From Serpentinimonas sp. (GTDB taxonomy: Bacteria > Pseudomonadota > Gammaproteobacteria > Burkholderiales > Burkholderiaceae_C): 13,556 nt of DNA. The notes under the pieces are model-generated. The model ran no database searches and was not told the origin of the DNA. It saw only the letters and a list, made by a program, of their open reading frames with translations. The position numbers and the translations under genes were made by a program. The stretch covers positions 1 to 13,556 of the forward strand of contig JALOSG010000052.1 in the NCBI GenBank assembly GCA_025458665.1, read 5' to 3'. Positions 1-7,411 of the stretch are shown here, piece by piece (position 1 is the first letter of the stretch; each line of letters opens with the position of its first letter).

Positions 1-1545
1 GTCGTCCTCCTTCTGCAGGCGCTCGGCCAGCAGCGGCTCTATGGCAATGGCGTAGTTGTTCTTGTCGCCCTCCTTCTTGGGCTCGGGCGGGTACTGCAGC
101 GTGACCGACATGCCCGGCTTGTTCGGGATGAGCTTGGAAATGCCGTCGCAGAAACCGTAGGGGAAATCGAGCACGCGCCCCACATCGCGGATGGCCGCGC
201 GCGCCGCCATGGTGCCAAAGGTGGCAATCTGGCTCACGGCGTCCTTGCCGTATTTGTCCTTCACATAGTCGATGACGCGGTCCCGGTTGGTCTGGCAGAA
301 ATCGATATCGAAGTCGGGCATGGACACCCGCTCGGGGTTCAGGAAACGCTCGAACAGCAGGTTGTATTGCAGGGGGTCTAGGTCGGTGATCTGCAGCGCA
401 TAGGCCACCAGGGAACCGGCGCCGGAACCGCGCCCAGGCCCCACCGGGCAGCCGTTGTTCTTGGCCCACTGGATGAAGTCGCCCACGATGAGGAAGTAGC
501 CCGGGAACCCCATTTTCAGGATGGTGTTGAGCTCGAACTCCAGCCGCTCCTGGTAGCGCGGACGTTGCGCCTCGCGCTCCGCGTCTTTGGGGTAGAGGTG
601 GCGGAGGCGCTGCTCCAGCCCTTCCTGGGAAACATGGCGGAAATAGTCCTCGGTGGACAGGATCTGCCCATTCACCGGCGGAATGGGAAAATCGGGCAAC
701 TGCGGTTTGCCCAGCACCAGCGAGAGGTTGCAGCGCTGCGCAATGGCCAGGGTGTTGGCCAGCGCGCTGGGCACATCGGCAAACAGGGCAGCCATGTCTT
801 GCGCAGACTTGAAGTACTGCTCGCGGGTGAAGCGGCGCACGCGGCGCTGGTTGGCCAGGATCTCGCCTTCGGAAATGCACACGCGGGCCTCGTGGGCCTC
901 GTAGTCGTCGGGCAGCAGGAACTGCACCGGGTGGGTGGCCACCACCGGCAGGCCCAGGCGGGCGGCCAGGGGCACAGTGGCCTGCACGTGGCGCTCGTCG
1001 TCGGGGCGGCCGGCGCGCTGCAGTTCCAGGTAGAAGCGGTGCGGGAAGGCCGAGGCCATCTGCAAGGCGATGTCGGCGGCGCGCGCTTCATCGCCCGCCA
1101 GCAGTGCCATGCCCACCGGGCCAGCAGCGGCACCCGACAGCACGATGAGCCCTTCGTGCAGTTCCTTCAGCCATTCCCAGCGCAGGGTGGCCTGGTCGCG
1201 CACCACGCCATGCGTCCAGCCCCGCGCCAGCAGCTCGCACAGGTTCAGGTAGCCCTGGCGGCCCTGCGCCAGCAGCAGGATGCGCGGCAGCGCGTGGTGC
1301 ACCACGGAAGCGCCAGGCGCAGCGGGTGGGCCCAGGTCCTGCAACTGCACTTCGGCACCCAGCACGGGCTGCACGCCGGCGCCCCGGGCGGCCTTGTAGA
1401 ACTTGATGGCGCCAAAGAGGTTGTTGTAATCGGTCAGGGCCAGGGCGGGTTGGCCGTCGGCCGCGGCGGCGGCCACCACATCGTCGACGCGCACGGTGCC
1501 ATCGACCACGGAAAACTCGGAATGCAGGCGCAGATGGATGAACAT
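1..1545 (-). CDS. dnaE: DNA polymerase III subunit alpha, N-terminal part (partial)
   Basis: Catalytic subunit of the replicative DNA polymerase. The window holds codons 1-515; the C-terminal half lies beyond position 1. The protein opens MFIHLRLHSEFSVVDG, the start of the PHP domain (about residues 1-280). The first PHP motif reads HLRLH rather than HxH, as in enzymes whose PHP domain has lost nuclease activity. The palm follows: GPGRGSGAGSLVAY near residues 369-382, then MPDFDIDF at 409-416, whose Asp411 and Asp413 match the catalytic pair D401/D403 of E. coli. A third conserved block, FGTMAARAAIRDVGRVL, comes next. The start at 1545 is chosen because it gives the family N-terminus. An ATG at 1553 is out of frame. 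No Shine-Dalgarno is visible; TAAAAT lies 6 bases before the ATG. The gene follows the DUF599 gene on the same strand after a hairpin. Confidence 0.97.
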   Translation of the reverse strand, partial: MFIHLRLHSEFSVVDGTVRVDDVVAAAAADGQPALALTDYNNLFGAIKFYKAARGAGVQPVLGAEVQLQDLGPPAAPGASVVHHALPRILLLAQGRQGYLNLCELLARGWTHGVVRDQATLRWEWLKELHEGLIVLSGAAAGPVGMALLAGDEARAADIALQMASAFPHRFYLELQRAGRPDDERHVQATVPLAARLGLPVVATHPVQFLLPDDYEAHEARVCISEGEILANQRRVRRFTREQYFKSAQDMAALFADVPSALANTLAIAQRCNLSLVLGKPQLPDFPIPPVNGQILSTEDYFRHVSQEGLEQRLRHLYPKDAEREAQRPRYQERLEFELNTILKMGFPGYFLIVGDFIQWAKNNGCPVGPGRGSGAGSLVAYALQITDLDPLQYNLLFERFLNPERVSMPDFDIDFCQTNRDRVIDYVKDKYGKDAVSQIATFGTMAARAAIRDVGRVLDFPYGFCDGISKLIPNKPGMSVTLQYPPEPKKEGDKNNYAIAIEPLLAERLQKEDD

Positions 1546-1551
1546 CGGGCC

Positions 1552-1557
1552 ATTTTA
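1552..1557 (-). promoter_or_regulatory. Candidate -10 hexamer of dnaE (leaderless start)
   Basis: Read on the minus strand, TAAAAT (5 of 6 bases of TATAAT) is followed by six bases and then the dnaE ATG. Initiation about seven bases after the hexamer would fall on or next to the ATG, which fits the absence of a ribosome binding site. No convincing -35 is seen; its place is filled by the hairpin at 1558-1577. Confidence 0.35.
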
Positions 1558-1577
1558 GGGCGGCCGAAAAGCCGCCC
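1558..1577 (-). terminator. GC-rich hairpin after the DUF599 gene
   Basis: Perfect 7-bp inverted repeat: GGGCGGC, six-base loop, GCCGCCC. It begins 8 bases beyond the DUF599 stop codon. On the minus strand it is followed by TAAAAT rather than a real T run, so it is at best a weak intrinsic terminator. It directly abuts the possible -10 of dnaE, so it may partly separate transcription of the two genes. Confidence 0.45.
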
Positions 1578-1585
1578 GGACGGGG

Positions 1586-2281
1586 TCAGTCGCGCAGTAT
1601 GGCCAGTACCTCGGAGCGGAACTCGCGGCTGTACAGAATGCCCACCACCAGCAGCGTGGCCAGCACCATGGCCAGGGGGGAAATGAACCACGCCAGCACC
1701 GCGAACGCGAAGTAATAGGCCCGCAAGCCGTCGTGGAAACTCTCGGCGGCCGCAGCCACCAGCCGGGCGGCCTTGTCCACGTAGGCATCGCGGCTGAAGC
1801 GCCCGGCCTCGAAGTCTTCCGGGCTGGGCATGGCGCCAATCACCAGCGCCAGAAAGGTGTACTGGCGCATGCACCACGAAAAGCGGAAAAAGGCGTACAC
1901 AAAAATGGCCACCAGCACCAGGATCTTGAACTCGAAGACGATGAGCGAGGTGGCCTGCGCGAAGGGAATTTCGCTCATCAGCTCGGTGGCTTTTTCGGTG
2001 GTGCCCAGCAGGGCGAACAGCGCACCAATGGCCAGGATGGAGGTGGAGGAAAAGAAGGCGGGTGTTTGTGACAGGCTTTGGGTGATGAGCCCATCGAGCA
2101 TGCGCGGGTCGCGCGAGGTGGCCTGCAGCATCCAGTAGCGGCGGTAGCGGTTGGTGGTGGCCAGCAGGGACTGGCGCCTCTGGGTCCATGCCTTGGCAAA
2201 GGCCGCATAGCCGACCCACAAAGCAAAAAAGCAGACCAGCCCCAGCCAGTCTGCCCATGGAATCAGGGTGATGGTGTTCAT
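1586..2281 (-). CDS. DUF599 family membrane protein
   Basis: A 231-residue integral membrane protein of unknown function. Hydrophobic segments lie at about residues 10-30, 76-93, 112-132 and 188-217 (the last could be one or two spans). The conserved-looking stretch MLQATSRDPRMLDGLITQSL (51-70), between the first two segments, and the overall length fit DUF599; I recognise the family but no function is known to me. The start at 2281 puts a hydrophobic span right at the N-terminus. There is no Shine-Dalgarno; TAACAT ends six bases before the ATG, and a perfect 7-bp dyad covers the start codon. The flavodoxin gene ends 62 bases upstream on the same strand and dnaE begins 40 bases downstream. 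Neighbourhood gives no clear functional hint. Confidence 0.85.
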   Translation of the reverse strand: MNTITLIPWADWLGLVCFFALWVGYAAFAKAWTQRRQSLLATTNRYRRYWMLQATSRDPRMLDGLITQSLSQTPAFFSSTSILAIGALFALLGTTEKATELMSEIPFAQATSLIVFEFKILVLVAIFVYAFFRFSWCMRQYTFLALVIGAMPSPEDFEAGRFSRDAYVDKAARLVAAAAESFHDGLRAYYFAFAVLAWFISPLAMVLATLLVVGILYSREFRSEVLAILRD

Positions 2282-2303
2282 GCCACGATGTTACGCCGTG
2301 GCA
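2281..2303 (-). promoter_or_regulatory. Perfect dyad over the DUF599 start codon
   Basis: Inverted repeat with 7-bp arms (TGCCACG / CGTGGCA) and a nine-base centre. On the minus strand the distal arm includes the A of the ATG. The centre contains TAACAT (2288-2293), which matches TATAAT at 4 of 6 and ends six bases before the ATG. It could be an operator over a leaderless promoter, an RNA hairpin hiding the start, or a weak terminator for the flavodoxin gene; the sequence does not decide. Confidence 0.35.
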
Positions 2304-2343
2304 GGCGCACCGACACCCCTGCGAGCGAGTGCGGAAGCCGCAA

Positions 2344-2898
2344 TCAGCCCTTGAACTGCTTGGTCACGGCGGCCACGCGCGCGCCGAACAGGCGGGCGGT
2401 TTCCAGGTCGCCAGGCAGCATTTCGTTGGCGCCCGCGTCGGACGGGCTTTGGGCCATGGCGCCGCTGAAGGAGCCGACGTAGTTCACATCGTTGCGCTGG
2501 GCGGCCTTGCTGTTGCTGGGCATCATGCCGGTACCCACCCAGACACCGCTGTGCTGCATGGCCAGCGTGAACAGGTACTGCAGCGTGGTGGCTTTGTCGC
2601 CGTTCATGGTGGCGCTGTTGGTGAAGCCGGCAAACACCTTGTCTTTCCACTGCTGGGTGAACCAGGCTTTGCTGGAGGCATCGGCAAACTTCTTGAACTG
2701 CCAGCTCACGGTGCCCATGTAGGTGGGCGAGCCCATGATGATGGCATCGGCCGCGGCCAGCTGCTCCCAGCCGCCTTCGGGCAGGTTGCCGTCGGCGTCA
2801 ATGGCCAGCAGGTCTGCGCCCGCGCCGTCGGCCACGGACTGGGCCATGCGCTGGGTGTGGCCGTAGCCGGAATGGAATACAACAACGATCTTGCTCAT
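2344..2898 (-). CDS. Flavodoxin-fold NAD(P)H/quinone oxidoreductase-like protein
   Basis: A 184-residue flavodoxin-like protein of the WrbA/flavodoxin-family reductase type, expected to bind FMN in the cytoplasm. The phosphate-binding loop is FHSGYGHTQRMA (8-19), and SPTYMG (57-62) is the loop that contacts the isoalloxazine ring. A C-terminal GDLETARLFG (153-162) is typical of NAD(P)H-dependent reductases of this group. The ATG at 2898 is chosen because it has AAGGAG at 2906-2911 with seven-base spacing and gives the canonical SKIVVVFHSG start; the frame stays open upstream, but that stretch runs into the pirin gene. It is the last gene of the pirin/DoxX cluster, 79 bases after the second pirin. 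Substrate is unknown; a two-electron quinone reductase role is inferred from fold and neighbours. Confidence 0.9.
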   Translation of the reverse strand: MSKIVVVFHSGYGHTQRMAQSVADGAGADLLAIDADGNLPEGGWEQLAAADAIIMGSPTYMGTVSWQFKKFADASSKAWFTQQWKDKVFAGFTNSATMNGDKATTLQYLFTLAMQHSGVWVGTGMMPSNSKAAQRNDVNYVGSFSGAMAQSPSDAGANEMLPGDLETARLFGARVAAVTKQFKG

Positions 2899-2946
2899 GA
2901 GAAATCTCCTTGGGTTTGGATGAAGGGAAGGCACGGAAAAATGGTT

Positions 2947-2981
2947 GTGAACAACGCGTCCGCAGTGTGCCCGGTGTTCAC
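2947..2981 (-). terminator. Inverted repeat with T run between pirin and flavodoxin genes
   Basis: Arms GTGAACA and TGTTCAC, seven bases each, enclose 21 bases; the first arm in minus-strand order overlaps the pirin stop codon. Four bases beyond the second arm the minus strand reads ATTTTTCC. This is a poor but plausible partial terminator that could lower transcription of the flavodoxin gene. The long loop weakens the case. Confidence 0.3.
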
Positions 2982-3895
2982 GGCGCGCGTGTGAAAGAGG
3001 CTTCCAGCCGCCCCATGGCGCCACTCTGGTAAGCCTGCGAGTAGGCCACGATGTCGGCCCGCGTGTTGCCCACGAAAGGCCCGTAGGGCACCACCGGCTC
3101 GCGCAGCGGCACGCCAGCCAGCAGCACCAGGTGCGCGCCCTCGGGGCCGGCATGTAGGGCTATGCCAGATTCGCCCTCGGTGCCCACGGTGCCCACGGTG
3201 GATGCGGGTGCGGGTGCCAACACCACGGCTTGCGGCGCATGAGCGGGCGCACCAGCCACCCGCAGCGAACCCGACACCACGATGAAGAAGCCGTTCTTGG
3301 CATCGGCCAGCGGCAGCGTGGCCTGTGCGTTCGGCTCCAGACGGATGTCGAGCAGGTCCACCGCCGTGGCCCAGCGCGCGTCCTGCGCAATGGGAGACTG
3401 CAGCCCCAGAAAACTGCCGGCAGCCACTTTCACGGTGGCGCCGTTGTGCTGCCACACGGGCATCTGGGACCGGCCCACCTTGAACACCGCAGCCGGGTCT
3501 TGCTTACGCTCGCGGGCCATGTTCACGAAGATTTGCAGGCCCACCGCCGGCTGGCCCGGCTGGCTGGGCGTTTCCTCGTGGATGATGCCGCTGCCCGCCT
3601 GCGTCCAGTGCAGGTCGCCAGGCTGAATCAGGCTGTGGTCACCCAGCGAATCGCGGTTCACCACGCCACCCGGCGAATGGTCCAGCAACAGCGTCACGGC
3701 ACTCATGCCCCCGTGGGGATGGGGCAGGAAGTAGTGGTGCGGCATGGAAAACGCATCGACCCCGATGAAGGGGTCCACCAGGCCCAGATGGTCCGGGTGA
3801 AACATGTGGGCCCAGGTACGGCTGTCGAAGTGGTGCAGCGGCATGTCCACCACCGCGTGCACGGCGCGTTCGGTCAGGGTGGCGGTGGTGTTCAT
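2978..3895 (-). CDS. Pirin family protein (long form, 305 aa)
   Basis: A bicupin of the pirin family. The four metal ligands of human pirin (H56, H58, H101, E103) are matched by His59 and His61 in HPHGGM and by His106 and Glu108 in GIIHEE, so iron binding and possibly quercetinase-type dioxygenase activity are retained. The context TQAGSGIIHEE with the preceding GDLHW is the family signature. The C-terminal cupin (about 170-300) is present, with PYGPFVGNTRADIVAYSQAY near the end. The start at 3895 is set by GAGGAGC at 3902-3908 with about seven-base spacing; an earlier in-frame ATG at 4000 would add 35 unlike residues and overlap doxX. It follows doxX by 25 bases and precedes the flavodoxin gene. 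A short 9-base tandem repeat at 3179-3199 encodes a VGTVGTEG stretch. Exact substrate unknown. Confidence 0.92.
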   Translation of the reverse strand: MNTTATLTERAVHAVVDMPLHHFDSRTWAHMFHPDHLGLVDPFIGVDAFSMPHHYFLPHPHGGMSAVTLLLDHSPGGVVNRDSLGDHSLIQPGDLHWTQAGSGIIHEETPSQPGQPAVGLQIFVNMARERKQDPAAVFKVGRSQMPVWQHNGATVKVAAGSFLGLQSPIAQDARWATAVDLLDIRLEPNAQATLPLADAKNGFFIVVSGSLRVAGAPAHAPQAVVLAPAPASTVGTVGTEGESGIALHAGPEGAHLVLLAGVPLREPVVPYGPFVGNTRADIVAYSQAYQSGAMGRLEASFTRAP

Positions 3896-3920
3896 GGCAG
3901 TGCTCCTCGGAGGGCAGGCT

Positions 3921-4328
3921 TCAGTTCTTGCGGCGGGCATCGAGGCTGAACGCGCCGGCACCAAACGCGGTGATGGCCAGCAATCCACCCACCACGCCAA
4001 TGTTCTTCATGAACATGAGTTGCTGCATGAACTGCTGCTCGGCCGGCATGGCCCAGAAGTTGTGGAAGAACACCGAGGCGGCCAGCGTGAAGATGGCCAG
4101 CACCAGCGCGGCCCAGCGGGTTTGCAGGCCCACCAGCAACAGCAGCGGCGCCACAATTTCCACCACCACCGCAATGGCGGCACCCAGCGTGGGGAAAGGC
4201 AGACCCACGGATGCGATGTAACCGGCCGTGCCTTCAAAGCCACCGATCTTGCGGATACCCGCGGGTAGGAACAGGGCCACCATCAGCAGGCGGGCGAGCA
4301 GAGCGAAGGGAGCTTGGAGAGCGTTCAT
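3921..4328 (-). CDS. DoxX family membrane protein, YqjF-like
   Basis: A 135-residue inner-membrane protein with four hydrophobic segments at about 7-24, 47-67, 70-89 and 107-127. It resembles E. coli YqjF as I recall it: ALFLPAGIRKIGGFEGTAGY near the N-terminus, a FFHNFWA stretch at 87-93, LMFMKNIGVVGG at 104-115 and a GAGAFSLD end. YqjF is annotated as a DoxX-type quinol oxidase subunit; direct enzymatic proof is lacking as far as I know. The start at 4328 gives the usual short N-terminus; the ribosome site is weak (GGAA about eight bases upstream). The gene lies 43 bases after the first pirin and 25 bases before the second, so co-transcription is very likely. Inferred role: a membrane redox or detoxification partner for the neighbouring enzymes. 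Confidence 0.92.
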   Translation of the reverse strand: MNALQAPFALLARLLMVALFLPAGIRKIGGFEGTAGYIASVGLPFPTLGAAIAVVVEIVAPLLLLVGLQTRWAALVLAIFTLAASVFFHNFWAMPAEQQFMQQLMFMKNIGVVGGLLAITAFGAGAFSLDARRKN

Positions 4329-4371
4329 GGGTAGGGTTCCGTTCAGAGTGAGGTGGGTTTGAGAAGAAAAA

Positions 4372-5073
<702 letters not shown>

Positions 5074-5119
5074 GGTGTGCTCCTGTGTTTGATGAACAAG
5101 GCCTTGCAGCCATGGAGTG

Positions 5120-5125
5120 AATGTA
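5120..5125 (-). promoter_or_regulatory. Candidate -10 of the pirin/DoxX cluster
   Basis: On the minus strand TACATT matches TATAAT at 4 of 6. No good -35 lies 17 bases upstream, as is common at LysR-activated promoters. It would give a transcript start near 5113 and a leader of about 40 bases. The LysR-type dyad would then be centred near -64, where such regulators usually have their recognition site. Confidence 0.35.
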
Positions 5126-5169
5126 GGTTTTCCCACCCACAGACAGGCCGCAAGCATTTGCTGGCATCA

Positions 5170-5184
5170 TTCGAAAAGTTTGAA
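5170..5184. promoter_or_regulatory. LysR-type dyad (T-N11-A) in the divergent intergenic region
   Basis: TTCGAAAAGTTTGAA is an interrupted palindrome (TTCRAA, three bases, TTYGAA) that contains T-N11-A from 5171 to 5183, the LysR-family binding pattern. It lies 16 bases before the LysR ATG, so binding could repress the regulator gene, and about 97 bases before the pirin ATG, which suits activation of the divergent cluster. Confidence 0.5.
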
Positions 5185-5200
5185 CGTAAAGGGCACGACC

Positions 5201-6145
5201 ATGCAAAACACCCGGAGCGCGCTGTCCCCTGAAAACCTGCACCTGGTAGACACCGTGGCCCGGCTGGGGAGCATGGCCGCCGCCGCACGGGAACTGGGCC
5301 TGGTGCCCAGCGCCCTGACCTACCGGGTGCGGCAAATGGAAGAGTCGCTGGACGTGCTGCTGTTCGACCGCCGCTCGCGCCGCGCCCAGCTGACGCCGGC
5401 CGGTGCCGAGCTGCTGCGCCTGGGCGAACACCTGCTGGTGGAGCTGGACGCGGTAGCGCTGCGGGTCAAACGCATTGCCACCGGCTGGGAGCCGCAGTTC
5501 ACCATTGCGGTGGAGGCGCTGGTGGCGCGCAACACCCTGTACGAACTGTGCGAGGCCTTCTACGCGCTGCAGGCGCCCACCCAGCTGAAGCTGCGCGCCG
5601 AGACCATGAGCGGCACCTGGGAGGCGCTGCTCAACGGCCAGGCCGATCTGGCTGTGGGCGTCATGGCCGATACCCCGCCTGTGCAAGGCATACACACCGC
5701 GCCGCTGGGCGAGGTGGAGTTCATCTTCGTGGTGGCGCCCCACCACCCGCTGGCCCACGCACCGCAACCCCTGACCGATGCACAACTGCAGGCCCACCGC
5801 GTGGTGGCCGTGGCCGACTCCACCCGGCGCGGCAGCGGCATGACCGTGGGCCTGCTGCCGGGGCAGGACGTGCTCACCGTATCGACCATGGAACACAAAC
5901 TGGAAGCGCAACTGCGCGGGCTGGGTTGCGGCTTCCTGCCGCGCCCGCTGGTGCAGCCCTACCTGGACAGCGGCCGCATGGTGACCTGTGCGGTGGAGCG
6001 TCCCACGCGGCGTGCCCGGCTGGCCTACGCGTGGCGCAGCCAGAGCAGCGCTGCAGCCGGCCAGAAAGCCTTGCGCTGGTGGCTGGACCAGCTGAAACAG
6101 CCCACCACCCAGCGCGCCCTGCTGCACCCGCACCATCATGGTTGA
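5201..6145 (+). CDS. LysR family transcriptional regulator, YhaJ-like
   Basis: A 314-residue LysR regulator. The winged helix-turn-helix covers about residues 11-70 with GSMAAAARELGLVPSALTYR as the core and LLFDRRSRRAQLTPAGAELL as the wing. The effector domain (about 95-295) follows. Several blocks resemble E. coli YhaJ as I recall it: VPSAL-(T/S)-Y in the recognition helix, GWEPQFTIAVEALV at 95-108, a GxWExLxxGxADL block at 138-150, and VAVADSTRR. YhaJ responds to quinol-type products of dinitrotoluene and controls yqjF and yhaK. Start chosen at 5201, with AAAGGG at 5188-5193; an in-frame ATG at 5117 would add 28 residues and absorb the operator. The protein ends in HPHHHG, a small His-rich tail. 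Divergent from the pirin/DoxX cluster, which it probably controls. Confidence 0.95.
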   Translation: MQNTRSALSPENLHLVDTVARLGSMAAAARELGLVPSALTYRVRQMEESLDVLLFDRRSRRAQLTPAGAELLRLGEHLLVELDAVALRVKRIATGWEPQFTIAVEALVARNTLYELCEAFYALQAPTQLKLRAETMSGTWEALLNGQADLAVGVMADTPPVQGIHTAPLGEVEFIFVVAPHHPLAHAPQPLTDAQLQAHRVVAVADSTRRGSGMTVGLLPGQDVLTVSTMEHKLEAQLRGLGCGFLPRPLVQPYLDSGRMVTCAVERPTRRARLAYAWRSQSSAAAGQKALRWWLDQLKQPTTQRALLHPHHHG

Positions 6146-6169
6146 TGCCGACCAAAAACCCCCGCCGAG

Positions 6170-6180
6170 ACTGTTACAGT
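6170..6180 (+). promoter_or_regulatory. Perfect palindrome with extended -10 before the FAD oxidoreductase
   Basis: ACTGT-T-ACAGT is a perfect 5-bp dyad around one base. It contains TGTTACAGT, which reads as an extended -10 (TG, one base, TACAGT; 4 of 6 to TATAAT). The start would fall near 6187, about 40 bases before the FAD oxidoreductase ATG. No -35 is recognisable. It could be an operator-overlapped promoter or chance. Confidence 0.3.
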
Positions 6181-6225
6181 GCTGTGAAGCCCCCGCCCCC
6201 TGAAGGCCACCCCGGAGACCCACCC

Positions 6226-7392
6226 ATGCCCGCCGCCAAGAGCAAGCCCCAAGCCGCACCGCGCCCCAAGCCCGAGAAGAAGGCTGCCCCCAAATCCACC
6301 CCAAAAGCCGCTCCAGCATCCCCCGGATTGACCGTGGCCGTGGTGGGCGCCGGCATGGCGGGCGTCACCTGTGCGCGCACGCTCATGCGCGCTGGCCACC
6401 GCGTGCTCATGTTCGAGAAAAGCCTGGGCGCGGGTGGGCGCATGTCCACCCGCCGCACGGAGTTTGGCGGTTTTGACCACGGCGCGCAGTACTTCACCAT
6501 CCGCGATGAACGTTTTGCGCTGGCCATCAAGGCCACCGGCGCGGCGGTACAGACCTGGAAACCCAACACCGTGCAGGTGCTCGATGCGCTGGGTCAGACC
6601 CTGGCCAGCGCACCTGCCACCGACACCCATTGCGTGGCCGTGCCCGGCATGAACGCGCTGGTGCGTTTCTGGGCCGAGCCGCTGGCCCAGGGCGCAGGCG
6701 GCAGCCAGCTGAACACCGATGCCCGCGTGGTGCAGATCGAACGTGACGCCCTGAACCCCCAGCAGTGGCAACTGCGCACCGAAGCCAGCGACGGCGCCCA
6801 GCACGTCACCGGTGGCATAGACCGCGTGGTGCTGGCCATTCCGCACCCGCAGGCCCAGACGCTGCTGCAGGCTTCGGCACTGGCGCCGAAGCTGCGTAGC
6901 GCCCTGGCGCGCGTCACGGTGGCCCCCAACTGGACCCTCATGATGGCGTTCCCGCAGGCCATGCAGCCAGGGCTTTCGGGCAGCGCGGGTGGTACCGATG
7001 CCGCTGGCTTCGGCCCGCGCTGGCACGCCGCGCGCAGCAGCGAACACCGCGTGGGCTGGCTGGCCCGCGAGCCCAGCAAACCCGGGCGCGGCCCGGTGGA
7101 GCGCTGGACCGTCCAGGCCAGCGCGGCGTGGTCGGCCGAACACATCAACGACGACCCGGAGCGCGTGAAGGCCAAGCTCATGAAGGGCTTTGCCGAGATC
7201 ACCGGCATACGCGCCACGCCCAGCCACGCGGTGGTGCACCGCTGGCTGTACGCACAGACGCTGCAACCACTGGGCAAGCCCTTCCTGTGGGACGCCAAGC
7301 TGGGCATAGGCCTGTGCGGCGACTGGTGTCTGGGCCACCGCGTGGAGAACGCCTTCGTGTCGGGCCTGGAACTGGCGCTCGGCATGGCTTGA
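6226..7392 (+). CDS. FAD/NAD(P)-binding oxidoreductase (renalase-like, COG3380 type)
   Basis: A 388-residue flavoprotein. A Rossmann dinucleotide-binding motif VAVVGAGMAGVTCA (37-50, GxGxxG at 41-46) is followed by the ribose-binding Glu64 and GGRMSTRR (70-77). The block FDHGAQYFT (83-91) and the C-terminal GLCGDWCLGHRVENAF, which closes the FAD site, are typical of bacterial renalase-like or amine-oxidase-fold proteins; the substrate is unknown. Residues 1-34 form a Lys/Ala/Pro-rich extension before the Rossmann fold that the family does not need. The ATG at 6226 is preferred because GGAG (6214-6217) precedes it by eight bases; an in-frame ATG at 6145 overlaps the LysR stop (TGATG) and would add 27 residues. 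It is followed by gluQ after 19 bases and may head that operon. Confidence 0.88.
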   Translation: MPAAKSKPQAAPRPKPEKKAAPKSTPKAAPASPGLTVAVVGAGMAGVTCARTLMRAGHRVLMFEKSLGAGGRMSTRRTEFGGFDHGAQYFTIRDERFALAIKATGAAVQTWKPNTVQVLDALGQTLASAPATDTHCVAVPGMNALVRFWAEPLAQGAGGSQLNTDARVVQIERDALNPQQWQLRTEASDGAQHVTGGIDRVVLAIPHPQAQTLLQASALAPKLRSALARVTVAPNWTLMMAFPQAMQPGLSGSAGGTDAAGFGPRWHAARSSEHRVGWLAREPSKPGRGPVERWTVQASAAWSAEHINDDPERVKAKLMKGFAEITGIRATPSHAVVHRWLYAQTLQPLGKPFLWDAKLGIGLCGDWCLGHRVENAFVSGLELALGMA

Positions 7393-7411
7393 AGGCTGCA
7401 GCGGCAGAGCC

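Noticed and set aside
565..1686. A 373-codon plus-strand open frame opposite dnaE
   Set aside because: The minus strand encodes unmistakable DnaE motifs including MPDFDIDF. The plus-strand product is H/G/Q-rich and has no domain.
1434..2258. A 274-codon minus-strand frame that overlaps both the DUF599 gene and the dnaE start
   Set aside because: It runs through the intergenic hairpin and both genes in the wrong frame; its Arg/His/Pro-rich product lacks the membrane pattern of DUF599.
3179..3199. Nine-base tandem repeat (GGTGCCCAC units) in the long pirin gene
   Set aside because: Only about two copies, in frame, encoding a VGTVGTEG loop. Too short to call a functional repeat.
5117..5200. 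Upstream in-frame ATG for the LysR gene
   Set aside because: It would add 28 residues unlike any LysR N-terminus and place the operator inside the gene. The start at 5201 gives the normal spacing to the helix-turn-helix.
5074..5200. Small RNA or riboswitch in the divergent gap
   Set aside because: No strong long-range pairing or terminator is visible. The LysR dyad and promoter elements explain the region better.
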